A DNA stretch of 64,000 nt from an uncultured Microscilla sp. (GCF_947493425.1 NZ_CANLRP010000008.1:1-64000); one strand, 5' to 3'; counted from the first letter of the stretch, positions 8,432 through 17,906 are shown. The notes: generated from the sequence alone by a model not told the origin. Numbers and translations: made by a program.

Positions 8432-11400
8432 ATGTATTTAATTTTTGATACGGAAACTACCGGGCTTCCAAAAGATTTTAATGCGCCACACACCGATGTG
8501 GACAACTGGCCAAGGTTGGTACAAATTGCCTGGCAGCTGCACGATTACAACGGTAAGCTTGTCAGTGCCGAAAATATGATTGTAAAGCCCGAAGGTTTTA
8601 CGATTCCTTTCAACGCTGAAAAGGTGCACGGTATTTCTACCGAAATTGCCATGGAAGAAGGTTTACCGCTAAACGAAGTGCTCGAAAAGTTTGCGGTTGA
8701 CATTGCCCGTTCCGAACTCATCATTGGTCATAACATTGGCTTTGATGTAAACATCATGGGGGCCGAGTATGTGCGGGCTGCCGTAGATAGCAAGCTTCAC
8801 GATGTGCCTACTTATGACACTAAAAGCGAAGAAACCGCTGAGTATGTAGGCATTCAGGGCGGACGAGGTGGTAAGTTTAAATGGCCTACCCTTACCGAGC
8901 TTCACACCAAGCTTTTTAATGAAAGCTTTGACGACGCTCACGATGCAGCCTATGATGTGTCGGCAACTGCCCGTTGTTATTTCGGCTTGATCTCAATAGG
9001 TATTGCGCCACCTCTGGGCGACCTGGAAGCAGATGCCGTGGTGTATGAGCCTCCTGTGCTGGATGCTGCCAACTTTGAGAAGCGTAAAAAGAAAAAAGGG
9101 ATTAAAATCCCGGAAGTATTTAAGGGAAAAGTAGACAAATTTATCCCTTTCTCTCACCTACATGTACATTCTCAGTTTTCTATCTTACAAAGTACAGCAA
9201 GTGTAGGCGGTTTGATCAAATTTGCTAAAGAAAACGGAATGCCTGCCATTGCTTTTACTGACCATGGCAACATGCACGCAGCTTTTAAGGCGGTAGGCGA
9301 AGGTGCCAAAAATGATGTAAAGGTAATTATTGGGTGTGAGTTTTATGTAGCACAAGAGCGTACTAAGACTAAATTTACTAAGAGCGACCGCGACCGAAGG
9401 TTTAACCAAGTATTGCTTGCCAAAGACCAGGAGGCTTACCACCGCCTCGCCAAACTGAGCTCTTTAGGCTATATAGAGGGTTATTATGCTGGTTTTCCAC
9501 GGATTGGCAAAGACCTGATAGAAGAATATCACGAGGGCTTGATTGCCTTGACGGGTAACTTACAAGGCGAGATTCCTGATTTGATACTGAACCAAGGCGA
9601 GCATGAAGCAGAAGAGGCCTTTAAATGGTGGCATAACTTGTTTGGCGATGATTTTTATGTGGAAATTATGCGCCACGGACAAGAAGAGGAAGAACGGGTA
9701 AATGAGGTATTGCTTAAATTTGCGGCAAAATATGGGGTAAAGCCCATTGCCACCAACAATGTATATTATATTGGTGATGAAGATGCCGATGCGCACGACT
9801 CGTTGCTTTGTGTAAAGGGAGCTGACAAGAAAAGTACGCCCAAAATGTTTACGCCTGATATAAAGCGGCGTAACCTGCGTTATGGAATGCCCAACGAGGA
9901 ATATTACATGAAAACGCAGGAAGAAATGAACGAACTTTTTTCTGACATTCCTATTGCTCTGGAAACCACTCAGGAAATTGTAGATAAATGCTCGCCTATC
10001 AAACTCAAGCGAGACATACTAATGCCTGTATATGAAATGCCGTCTGAGTTTGCCACTCAGGATGATTACTTGCGTCACTTGACCTACGAAGGGGCCGCCA
10101 AACGGTACGGAGAAATTACAGAAGAAATAAGAGAGCGCCTTGACCATGAACTCAATATCATCAAATCGATGGGTTTTCCGGGGTACTTTCTCATTGTGCA
10201 AGACTTTATCAATGCTGCACGTGACATGGGTGTGTTTGTAGGCCCTGGACGGGGTTCGGCGGCAGGTTCGGCGGTCGCGTTTTGTATTGGTATTACCAAT
10301 ATTGACCCTATCAAGTATAACCTGCTTTTTGAGCGTTTCCTCAACCCGGAAAGGGTAAGTATGCCTGATGTGGACATTGACTTTGACGACGAAGGGCGAC
10401 AAGATGCCATTAATTATGTAATTGATAAATATGGTAAAAATCAGGTAGCCCAAATCATTACCTATGGTACGATGGCGGCTAAAATGGCCATTAAGGATGT
10501 AGCACGAGTACTGGAGCTACCCATTCCTGACTCAAACAAACTTGCCAAATATGTACCCGACAAACCGGGAACAAAGCTCAAAGATGCTTTTGCTGAAGTA
10601 CAAGAACTAAAGGATGTACTGGCAAGACCCGAAGGCGACTTGGAAAACCAGGTGTTGCGTCAAGCCAAAATTTTGGAAGGTTCGGTCAGAGGTACGGGTA
10701 TTCACGCCGCGGGGGTAATTATTGCTCCCGATGATTTGCTCAAATATATTCCAGTATGTACCTCTAAGGATGCCGACTTGCTGGTAACTCAGTTTGACGG
10801 TAAGGTGATTGAAGATGCCGGAATGCTGAAGATGGACTTTTTGGGGCTTAAAACCCTGACCGTGATCAAGGATGCCTTGCGGATGATCAAGAAAAACTAT
10901 GACATTGACATAGACATGGACAAGATTCCACTGGATGATCAGGCAACCCTTGAACTTTACCAAAATGGCGAAACCGTGGGAACATTCCAGTTTGAGTCGG
11001 AAGGAATGCGGATGTACCTCAAGCAGCTTAAACCTACCAACATTGAAGACCTCATTGCAATGAACGCCCTTTATCGCCCTGGTCCATTGCAGTTTATCCC
11101 CAACTTTATCAACCGTAAGCACGGAACCGAAGAAGTTGAATACCCCCACGATTTGCTGGAGCCTATCCTTAACAATACTTATGGGATTATGGTATACCAA
11201 GAGCAAATTATGCAAACTGCCCAGATTTTGGGAGGCTATAGCCTGGGGGGTGCCGATTTGCTACGCCGGGCAATGGGTAAGAAGAAACTTGAGGAAATGG
11301 ACCGCCAAGAGGTCATTTTCATGAAGGGTGCCAAAGAAATTCATGGAATTCCTGAAGAAAAGTCGAAGAAGGTTTTTGAGGTAATGAAAGAGTTTGCCAA

Positions 11401-12643
11401 GTATGGGTTTAACCGTTCGCACTCAGCAGCTTATTCGGTGGTGGCTTACCAAACCGCTTACCTCAAAGCTAATTATCCTTCTGAATATATGGCATCGGTG
11501 CTTACGCACAATATGAATAACATCGATAAAGTGACTTTCTTTATCGAAGAAACCAAAAACATGGGGCTGCAGATTTTGGGGCCTGATGTAAACGAAAGTG
11601 AACAGAGCTTTACGGTAAACCCATTGGGACAAATTCGTTTTGGTTTGGGGGCGGTAAAAGGCACGGGTGATGCTGCCGTAGAGAATATCATAGAAGAACG
11701 TAAAAAGAATGGTGCTTTTAAAGATATGTTTGATTTTGCCCGCCGGGTAAACCTGCGAACGGTTAACAAAAAATCTTTTGAATGCTTTGCCCAAGCAGGT
11801 GCATTCGACAATTTGGGTAAACTACACCGCGCACAGTTTTTTGCCGCTATGCCCAATGATACGGCCACTTTTCTCGAACGCATCATCAAGTTTGGCAATG
11901 CTTATCAAAAAGAGATAGAAAACGCCAAAACCTCTTTGTTTGGGGCAAGCGGGGCGGTTACTATAGCCCAGCCCAAGGTGCCTTATACTGAGCCCTGGAG
12001 CCAATTGGAAAAACTGAACCGTGAAAAAGAAGTGGTAGGTTTTTATATGTCGGGGCACCCCCTAGACCGATACCGTGCCGGAATGAAAAAGTTTGGTGCA
12101 GTAGCTCTTGATAAAATAGAATCTTTGCAGCACCAGGAGGTAACTGTGGCCTGTATTGTGACCAAAAAAGAGCTGAGACAAACCAAAAATGGCAAACCTT
12201 TTACCTCTTTTAGTATCGAAGACTACAGCACATCAATGGATTTGGCTTTGTTTGGCGAAAGCCACGAAACCTTAAGCGACCTGATTGAGGTGAATCAACT
12301 GATATTACTCACGGGTAAAGTACAAAAGCGGTATGGGTCAGAAGATCGTTTTGAGCTGCGTACCTCACAGATAAAACCCCTCGAAGAGATGCAAGAGAAG
12401 ATGTGTCGGGGGTTGGTCATTCAGGTAGACATTGCCAAGCTAAACGATGAGCTCATGGAAAAAATGGAAAAAGTAGCCCAGGAAAATGCGGGCGAACACG
12501 AGCTTAAGATTTGGGTATATGACTTGCAAGAACAACCTACCATGATGGTAGAGCTCAACTCACAGAAATACAAGGTACAGGCAGATGAACGATTGCAACA
12601 AAAATTTGAATCGCTGGAGTTGGCTTGTAAAATGGTGTATTAA
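8432..12643 (+). CDS. dnaE: DNA polymerase III alpha subunit with N-terminal DEDDh exonuclease domain
   Basis: 1403-residue replicative polymerase. Residues 1-190 are a DnaQ-like 3'-5' proofreading exonuclease (D6/E8 in FDTETTGLP, GHNIGFDVN, final H/D in DDAHDAAYD). The PHP domain begins at H242-L-H-V-H246. The palm carries GPGRGSAAGSAVAF and the catalytic aspartates D646, D648 and D650 in MPDVDIDF. Fingers, the duplicated HhH region and an OB-fold (TVACIVTKKELRQTKNGKPF, about 1225) follow. DnaE alone is usually about 1150-1190 residues, so the extra length is the fused exonuclease. PolC instead inserts its exonuclease inside the PHP domain, so this is a separate solution. It has no visible operon partner and is followed by an R1 repeat. 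Confidence 0.97.
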   Translation: MYLIFDTETTGLPKDFNAPHTDVDNWPRLVQIAWQLHDYNGKLVSAENMIVKPEGFTIPFNAEKVHGISTEIAMEEGLPLNEVLEKFAVDIARSELIIGHNIGFDVNIMGAEYVRAAVDSKLHDVPTYDTKSEETAEYVGIQGGRGGKFKWPTLTELHTKLFNESFDDAHDAAYDVSATARCYFGLISIGIAPPLGDLEADAVVYEPPVLDAANFEKRKKKKGIKIPEVFKGKVDKFIPFSHLHVHSQFSILQSTASVGGLIKFAKENGMPAIAFTDHGNMHAAFKAVGEGAKNDVKVIIGCEFYVAQERTKTKFTKSDRDRRFNQVLLAKDQEAYHRLAKLSSLGYIEGYYAGFPRIGKDLIEEYHEGLIALTGNLQGEIPDLILNQGEHEAEEAFKWWHNLFGDDFYVEIMRHGQEEEERVNEVLLKFAAKYGVKPIATNNVYYIGDEDADAHDSLLCVKGADKKSTPKMFTPDIKRRNLRYGMPNEEYYMKTQEEMNELFSDIPIALETTQEIVDKCSPIKLKRDILMPVYEMPSEFATQDDYLRHLTYEGAAKRYGEITEEIRERLDHELNIIKSMGFPGYFLIVQDFINAARDMGVFVGPGRGSAAGSAVAFCIGITNIDPIKYNLLFERFLNPERVSMPDVDIDFDDEGRQDAINYVIDKYGKNQVAQIITYGTMAAKMAIKDVARVLELPIPDSNKLAKYVPDKPGTKLKDAFAEVQELKDVLARPEGDLENQVLRQAKILEGSVRGTGIHAAGVIIAPDDLLKYIPVCTSKDADLLVTQFDGKVIEDAGMLKMDFLGLKTLTVIKDALRMIKKNYDIDIDMDKIPLDDQATLELYQNGETVGTFQFESEGMRMYLKQLKPTNIEDLIAMNALYRPGPLQFIPNFINRKHGTEEVEYPHDLLEPILNNTYGIMVYQEQIMQTAQILGGYSLGGADLLRRAMGKKKLEEMDRQEVIFMKGAKEIHGIPEEKSKKVFEVMKEFAKYGFNRSHSAAYSVVAYQTAYLKANYPSEYMASVLTHNMNNIDKVTFFIEETKNMGLQILGPDVNESEQSFTVNPLGQIRFGLGAVKGTGDAAVENIIEERKKNGAFKDMFDFARRVNLRTVNKKSFECFAQAGAFDNLGKLHRAQFFAAMPNDTATFLERIIKFGNAYQKEIENAKTSLFGASGAVTIAQPKVPYTEPWSQLEKLNREKEVVGFYMSGHPLDRYRAGMKKFGAVALDKIESLQHQEVTVACIVTKKELRQTKNGKPFTSFSIEDYSTSMDLALFGESHETLSDLIEVNQLILLTGKVQKRYGSEDRFELRTSQIKPLEEMQEKMCRGLVIQVDIAKLNDELMEKMEKVAQENAGEHELKIWVYDLQEQPTMMVELNSQKYKVQADERLQQKFESLELACKMVY

Positions 12644-12670
12644 TATAGTTTCACAAGCTATTTATAATAT

Positions 12671-13096
12671 ACAATACTTCGCAGTGATTTTAGTCAAAGT
12701 TGTTTGCTGGTGATCAGTTATTGATGAATTTAAAAACTATTTATACTTAAACAAAAATGGTTTTGAAGATGGATTTTGACTAATTGTTTGAATACCAACA
12801 TTAATCAACCGAAGCTACAGCTTGCTGTGCTGAGCTCTGCTTCAGCTAATCCTGTAAATCCTAAAACCGAGTCTATTTATAAATCCCGACTCATCGGGGC
12901 AGCTTGCTGTGACGAGCTCACCGCAGGTAATCACTTTAATCTTAGTATAATTGGATGTTTAGGCATAAAACCGAAACGCTTTTAAAAATAAAGTGAGTAC
13001 GCAATCTTAATATAAAATACTGGTTTACAGCATTTAACAAGATGAACATTTATTCGAATCAGCTATGGACTATCGACTAAATACTATGGACTATTG
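12671..13096 (+). repeat. interspersed repeat family R1, copy B
   Basis: Opposite orientation to copy A at 945-1427 and nearly identical in shared segments. It begins CAATACTTCGCAGTGATTTT and ends CTATGGACTATTG. Compared with copy C (26809-27028) it carries about 204 extra bases (12744-12947) between two TA dinucleotides, with inverted ends TACTTAAA/TACTAAGA. The shorter copies therefore show an empty site. It fills almost the whole gap between dnaE and the DUF4291 gene, ending 5 bp before that gene's start, so it may contribute that promoter. Confidence 0.88.
12744..12947. mobile_element. nested MITE-like insertion inside R1
   Basis: A 204-bp segment present in R1 copies A and B but absent from copies C and D. 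It is flanked by TA on both sides where copy C has a single TA, consistent with TA target duplication. The terminal inverted repeats are short (TACTNA). It contains the motif GCTACAGC-GCTGTGCTGAGC, also found near 18250 and 41865. It has no coding capacity. A deletion in copies C and D is the alternative reading. Confidence 0.5.
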
Positions 13097-13101
13097 AATA
13101 T

Positions 13102-13686
13102 ATGCAAAAACAAATTTATGCTGCTTACGACGACGAAGGTTTGTTTGTGTACCAGGCCTTTAAACCTAAAGTAGTGGCCACTGCTGCGGCTAAAGGCACT
13201 TTTGGGACTGGTTTTAATACCAATCGACTTACTTGGATCAAACCTTCGTTTGCGTGGGTATTGCAGCGCACCAAGTATGCAACCAAACATCGGATGAACT
13301 CGATAGCTCGTATCAAGTTATCGCACGAGGGTTGGTTGCACCTATTACAGCAAGCCGTGCCTACTCAATACGATGCCCAACGCTACACCAATGAAGAAGA
13401 CTGGCAACAGGCACTAGACAAGGCTGTGGTAATTCATCAATGGGACCCAGAGCGTGATTTGCTGGGCAAAAAACTGGACAGGGCGGCTATTCAAGTGGGC
13501 GTCCGGAGCGAAGAGTTATCGTTGCGCTATGTGAACGAATGGATTTTGGATATAGAAGATGTCACAGAGCTGGCACATACCATTGGAAGTTTGCAAAAAC
13601 AACGCAACCCTCGATTGCCTGAAACTCCCAAAGAACGACTTTACCCGGTATCAGAAGAAATGGCACTTGCCTTGGGGTGTTTTTGA
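13102..13686 (+). CDS. DUF4291 family protein
   Basis: 194-residue soluble protein whose motifs match DUF4291: YAAYDDEGLFVYQAFKP, GTGFNTNRLTWIKPSF, WVLQRTKYATKH, then WDPERDLLGKKLDRAAIQVG near residue 115 and a short C-terminal YPVSEEMALALGC. Length is typical. The family is widespread and mostly uncharacterised; the conserved Trp-Ile-Lys-Pro and WDPER blocks suggest an enzyme or nucleic-acid-related fold, but I cannot assign a reaction. It is monocistronic, directly downstream of repeat copy B and followed by an R3 repeat. Confidence 0.85.
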   Translation: MQKQIYAAYDDEGLFVYQAFKPKVVATAAAKGTFGTGFNTNRLTWIKPSFAWVLQRTKYATKHRMNSIARIKLSHEGWLHLLQQAVPTQYDAQRYTNEEDWQQALDKAVVIHQWDPERDLLGKKLDRAAIQVGVRSEELSLRYVNEWILDIEDVTELAHTIGSLQKQRNPRLPETPKERLYPVSEEMALALGCF

Positions 13687-14158
13687 TTAAAAAGCCCCTG
13701 CCCTACTTCTTTTTGTTTATAGAGATGTCTTGGTAATAAATGTTGATTTATTTCACTGACCTTTCGCAGGTCAAAAACTTGTTTAATAAAATACCAGTCA
13801 GCAAACAAGCTAATAAAATACAATGATTCGGGTATCTATCAGCCGTTACTTCCCCGAATCAAGTTCGGGATCATGGATTTTCTCCAGGTAAAAAAGTAAC
13901 CAAAAACCCCGCAGCTGTAGTTTGTTTCGCCTAAATCTGTTACACTACGCCGAAACTGCTCAAACTCGCTTCGCTCAGACAGTGATCAGTTTTTACGGCT
14001 TCGTTTCACAGATTCCCCGAATACAAGTTCGGGATTTTCAACTTAACGGCAACAAACTAAGGCTGAATCCAGCTGACGCAACCTTAGTCCTATGCTGTAT
14101 TTTTTTGCTTACAAACAAAAATACGTGCTGCGAAAGGTCAGTTATTTCATTACTTACA
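13687..14158. repeat. intergenic region carrying repeat family R3, copy 1
   Basis: From about 13814 to 14087 the DNA matches 54511-54646 and parts of 42345-42735. It holds two palindromes of the form CCCCGAA-nnnnn-TTCGGG (13852-13869 and 14015-14033). The serpin reading frame is open through part of it, but the serpin signal peptide starts only at 14159, so this is treated as noncoding. Confidence 0.75.
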
Positions 14159-15379
14159 ATGACTATGATATACCGTACCTCTTTTTTTATTGTTTTACTC
14201 CTAAGCTTACTATGTGTTGGTTTACAAGCCCAAAGCTTACGAAAAACCCCTACAGTCAAGGGCAACAATCAGTTTGCAATTAAACTTTATAATCAACTGA
14301 ATAGTGATCCTCAAAAAAACGTGTTTGTATCACCTTACAGCATCTCGTCGGCACTGGCGATGACTTATGCCGGGGCAAAAGGTACCACAGCTCAAGAAAT
14401 GGCAAATGTACTGCACCTTCCGGCAAACTCGGTGCATCAAGACTTTAAAAGCCTCAACACTCACCTCAACAACTTTAATACTAAAGGGCTACAGCTCTCG
14501 ATTGCCAATGCACTGTGGGGAGAAAAAAGTATAAAGTTTTTAAAGACTTATTTAGGGCTTGCCCAAAATGCTTATCAGGCAAGGCTTGCCCAACTAAACT
14601 TTAAACAACAACCCGAAAAATCAAGGCTGATCATAAACAAATGGGTAGAAGACAAAACTCAGGATAAAATTAAAAACCTGATTCCTAAGGGTATAATTAA
14701 TAAAGCCACTCGTATGGTACTCACCAACGCTATTTATTTTAAAGGGCAATGGAAGTATAAATTCAAAAAAAGCCAAACCCGTAAAATGGACTTTATCGCT
14801 GGCAAGCAAAAACTAGGTGGAATTAAGTTTATGCAAATGCAACGTAAATTTAGGTATGCCGAAAATGAGCAGTTGCAGGTAATTGAACTACCTTACGCCA
14901 AAAATAAGGTAAGCATGGTAGTTTTGCTACCTAAAGATGTCAATGGTATAGCCCAACTGGAGGCTTCACTTACGGCAGAACGTTATCAAAAACTGATAGA
15001 CAGGTTATTTTATACTCAGGTAAAGCTAAGTTTACCCAAGTTTAAAATGACCTTGGATGTAAAACTAAAGAACGTGTTGAAAAAAATGGGAATGAAAGCA
15101 GCGTTTAGTAATGGGGCTGATTTTAGTGGCATGACAGGCAACAAATCGTTGAAGATTTCAGAAGTAGTACATAAGGCGTTTGTAGAAGTAAACGAAAAGG
15201 GAACCGAAGCTGCGGCGGCTACGGCGGTTGTTGTAAGAGCAAAAACAGCTTCTGCTCGCCGCCCGGTAACGCCTAAGGTTTTTAGGGCTGATCATCCTTT
15301 TATATTTATGATCAAAGACAATACTACAGGCAGCATTTTATTTATGGGTAAAATCACCAACCCAAAGCAAGCAGGCTAA
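14159..15379 (+). CDS. secreted serpin (serine protease inhibitor)
   Basis: 406-residue serpin with signal peptide MTMIYRTSFFIVLLLSLLC...LQAQ. I chose this start because the reading frame upstream runs through repeat DNA. Serpin blocks are clear: NVFVSPYSISSALAMTYAGA, LTNAIYFKGQWKYKF, VIELPYAKNKVSMVVLLP and a final DHPFIFMIKDNTTGSILFMG. The reactive-loop hinge reads EKGTEAAAATA, the small-residue pattern of inhibitory serpins that insert the loop into sheet A. Counting in register from the hinge puts Lys at P1 (VVVRAK|TA), suggesting a trypsin-like target. The loop is about seven residues longer than in alpha-1-antitrypsin, so the P1 call is uncertain. It would protect against extracellular proteases. 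A shared hairpin at 15403 ends the gene. Confidence 0.93.
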   Translation: MTMIYRTSFFIVLLLSLLCVGLQAQSLRKTPTVKGNNQFAIKLYNQLNSDPQKNVFVSPYSISSALAMTYAGAKGTTAQEMANVLHLPANSVHQDFKSLNTHLNNFNTKGLQLSIANALWGEKSIKFLKTYLGLAQNAYQARLAQLNFKQQPEKSRLIINKWVEDKTQDKIKNLIPKGIINKATRMVLTNAIYFKGQWKYKFKKSQTRKMDFIAGKQKLGGIKFMQMQRKFRYAENEQLQVIELPYAKNKVSMVVLLPKDVNGIAQLEASLTAERYQKLIDRLFYTQVKLSLPKFKMTLDVKLKNVLKKMGMKAAFSNGADFSGMTGNKSLKISEVVHKAFVEVNEKGTEAAAATAVVVRAKTASARRPVTPKVFRADHPFIFMIKDNTTGSILFMGKITNPKQAG

Positions 15380-15402
15380 AACACCTATATCAACCATATT
15401 CG

Positions 15403-15432
15403 CTGCCACTTGCTTTTGATAACAAGTGGCAG
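15403..15432. terminator. bidirectional hairpin between serpin and receptor phosphatase
   Basis: CTGCCACTTG-nnnnnnnnnn-CAAGTGGCAG gives a perfect 10-bp stem between two convergent genes, 23 bp after the serpin stop and 4 bp before the opposing stop. T tracts are weak on both strands, but position and symmetry fit a shared terminator. Confidence 0.65.
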
Positions 15433-15435
15433 TAT

Positions 15436-17217
15436 TTAATCCGCTTCCATTTTTACTCCTATCACCAATATATCGTCAATTTGACGCTCGTCTCCTTTCC
15501 AATCCAAAAAGGATGACTGCACTTTTTCACCTTGCTCTTTGATGGGTAACATGTATATTTCAGAGATCATAGATTTGAAACGACGCGTGGTAAACTTGCG
15601 TCCTTCAGGACCACCAAATTGATCGGGGTAACCATCAGATGTCATATAAAACATATCGCCAGGCAACATATCTACTTCATGATCACGGTACTCACGTTTT
15701 TCTTTGTAGTGCCTTATACTTCCGCCAATGGGTTTTTTGTCTCCTTTGATTACATTCACTTCGCCATCGCGCACAAAATAAAATGGGCGCTGGGCTCCGG
15801 CGAATACCACCTTGCGATTTTTGAAGTCAAAACTACACAAAGCCACATCCATACCATCAGCAGCGTTGGTACCCAAAGATAAGTAAATAGAATTTTGGAG
15901 CTCGGTCAAGATATTGCCAGGTTCGTAAATATTCTTCTCATTGACGATTGCGTCTAACGAAGATTTGCCCAACATAGACATAAAAGCACCAGGAACCCCG
16001 TGCCCGGTACAATCAGCCACCGCCAACAATACCTTATCGTCTTTGTAAGCCAGCCAATGAAAATCGCCACTTACTACGTCGCGGGGCATAAACACCTTGA
16101 AATAATTATTGCGTAAAAACAACGACATATTGTCTTCGCCTGGCAGCATTGCTTCTTGGATATTACGGGCATAGTTGATACTATCGCGCATTTCTTTGTT
16201 CACGCGCTCTAGCTTACCTTTTTGCTGTTCCAATTCATCGCGTTGGCGGCTTACCTCTGCGGTTCTTGCTTTTACTTTGTCTTCGAGGTGCTCATTGAGC
16301 TCTTGTACCTCTTGTGTTTTCTTGTATAATTGTGCGGTACGCTTGTTTACCTGGCGTCGCAAAAACAAACTGATGGTAACAAATAAAAGAGCGACTCCGG
16401 CGGCAATGATTAAACCCCACTTAAAATACTTAAGGTATTCACCTCCAGCCTCTTTGCCCAACCAACGCGACAAAGACTGATAATAAACAGAGCTACGGTC
16501 ATCAATCATGCTCCGCATTTCCTTGTCTATGATTTTCTTTAGTTTTTTAGTCTTTTCGGTATTTTTAGTAAAAGCAAACCTTAGTTCTATAGGGTGAAAC
16601 ACAATAGGACTACCGTGCACATTGTATTTTTTTCCGTTAGTGGCTCCGTGTAATACTGCTACCAGCCCGGCATCAGCTTCTCCCTTGCTTATTTTTTCCA
16701 GTACATCGTCATACGATCCACACTCGATAAATTCTATGGGTAGTTTAAACTGAGAAGAGGTATGTTTGAGCCCGTGGCTGCCTTCATAGTAAATGTCTCC
16801 GGCAAGTACTGCTACTTTTTTGTTTTTGAGATCGAGTATGGAGCGTATTTTTGAGTCCATAGGGATATAAATTTCACCCCAATTGGATACTACGGTGGTT
16901 TCAGAAAAATCGAATCTTTTTTCTCGCTTTTCAGAGTGCCCAATAGCACACAGTATATCTATATCACCTTTTTCGAGTTTTTTCTGGTTTTCAGAAAAAG
17001 AACCATGTACGTACTCGGGCTTCCACTTATACTTGAGCGCTATATGCTCCAGTATGTCCTTATATACCCCTTTTAGCTCGTTATCAGTATCCTTAAAAAT
17101 TAAAGGGGCATCTTCATAAGTTCCAACAATCACAAGGTTGTCTTGAGCTATAGCAGTATGGGTACACCACAAAGCAAACACCCAAAAAAAACCAAAAAAA
17201 CGATTTACTTTACTCAT
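15436..17217 (-). CDS. periplasmic solute-binding sensor fused to SpoIIE/PP2C phosphatase
   Basis: 593 residues. A signal peptide (1-24, ending AIAQ) leads into a family-3 solute-binding domain (about 28-255: VIVGTYEDAPLIF, GDIDILCAIGHSEKREKRFDFSE cut short here, LKNKKVAVLAG). This kind of domain senses amino-acid-like ligands in the periplasm. One TM helix (about 268-290) and a coiled coil (290-360) connect to a C-terminal SpoIIE phosphatase (SGDFHWLAY, VADCTGHGVPGAFMSMLG, MTSDGYPDQFGG). It would convert ligand binding outside into dephosphorylation of a cytoplasmic target. The phosphatase half closely resembles that of the 7TM protein at 3084-5321, so the two are paralogous outputs with different inputs. 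No partner regulator is adjacent. Confidence 0.92.
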   Translation of the reverse strand: MSKVNRFFGFFWVFALWCTHTAIAQDNLVIVGTYEDAPLIFKDTDNELKGVYKDILEHIALKYKWKPEYVHGSFSENQKKLEKGDIDILCAIGHSEKREKRFDFSETTVVSNWGEIYIPMDSKIRSILDLKNKKVAVLAGDIYYEGSHGLKHTSSQFKLPIEFIECGSYDDVLEKISKGEADAGLVAVLHGATNGKKYNVHGSPIVFHPIELRFAFTKNTEKTKKLKKIIDKEMRSMIDDRSSVYYQSLSRWLGKEAGGEYLKYFKWGLIIAAGVALLFVTISLFLRRQVNKRTAQLYKKTQEVQELNEHLEDKVKARTAEVSRQRDELEQQKGKLERVNKEMRDSINYARNIQEAMLPGEDNMSLFLRNNYFKVFMPRDVVSGDFHWLAYKDDKVLLAVADCTGHGVPGAFMSMLGKSSLDAIVNEKNIYEPGNILTELQNSIYLSLGTNAADGMDVALCSFDFKNRKVVFAGAQRPFYFVRDGEVNVIKGDKKPIGGSIRHYKEKREYRDHEVDMLPGDMFYMTSDGYPDQFGGPEGRKFTTRRFKSMISEIYMLPIKEQGEKVQSSFLDWKGDERQIDDILVIGVKMEAD

Positions 17218-17797
17218 AATGCCTTTGCTCTTGGCTTGAATACCATAAATTTTTATGCTTTAAGAATGGTAAAAACAACTTTTAAGTTCAATGGTGGGCT
17301 TTTTACTCATAGCCAAAGCTTTTAAATAAAAAAAGTGCTTTGTTTCGCCCCATCACCTTGCCTCCTACAAAACCATTTATTTTTAAACCTTTCCTATGCT
17401 TTTGACTAGTTTTCAACTTGTTGAAAAAGTCAATTTAGAGCTTGTTTAAAATTCATCGAAAATCAATCTAAACGCCAAAACTTAAACAAGTTCTTAGATG
17501 CCAAATAGTTTTATACGAATCAAATCATTTTTTGGCAACAATTAACAAGGTAATAGTAAAAACCAGTCATTCAAAAATATTATATAAAATAATACATACA
17601 ATGTTTTCTTCAAAAGATTATATACAAGTCTTTTCAAAAAAAATACGCGTTTACACTTTATTTCACTCACCACTTTTATAAGCATTGGGAGTGCCTTTGC
17701 TTTGAATAACCCAAATTATAATACATATTTACGCTATAAGTAAAGCGGAAAAAATAAGATGTGCCAATAAAACAAAATATTTGTTGAGTGGGCGAGT

Positions 17798-17839
17798 CAA
17801 AAAACCTTTGCATAGCCCAAGCTATGGAATTGTTTTTTG
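17798..17839. repeat. palindromic repeat R6, copy 1
   Basis: CAAAAAA...CATAGC-CCAA-GCTATG...TTTTTTG forms a long hairpin. The surrounding 17791-17900 is a diverged inverted match to 41712-41822, including GGCTCAG-TTATTTTnGTAG at the far end. Confidence 0.6.
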
Positions 17840-17906
17840 AGGAAGTCCACTAGGCAAAGATACCGTTTTATGGCTCAGATTATTTTTGTAGGTTTAAGTA
17901 GCAGCA

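Noticed and set aside
12776-12985. 69-codon frame inside R1 copy B
   Set aside because: It lies wholly in repeat DNA and is not maintained in the short R1 copies.
13922-14158. 79-residue N-terminal extension of the serpin frame
   Set aside because: It runs through R3 repeat DNA and would bury the signal peptide that starts at 14159; not a plausible secreted-protein start.
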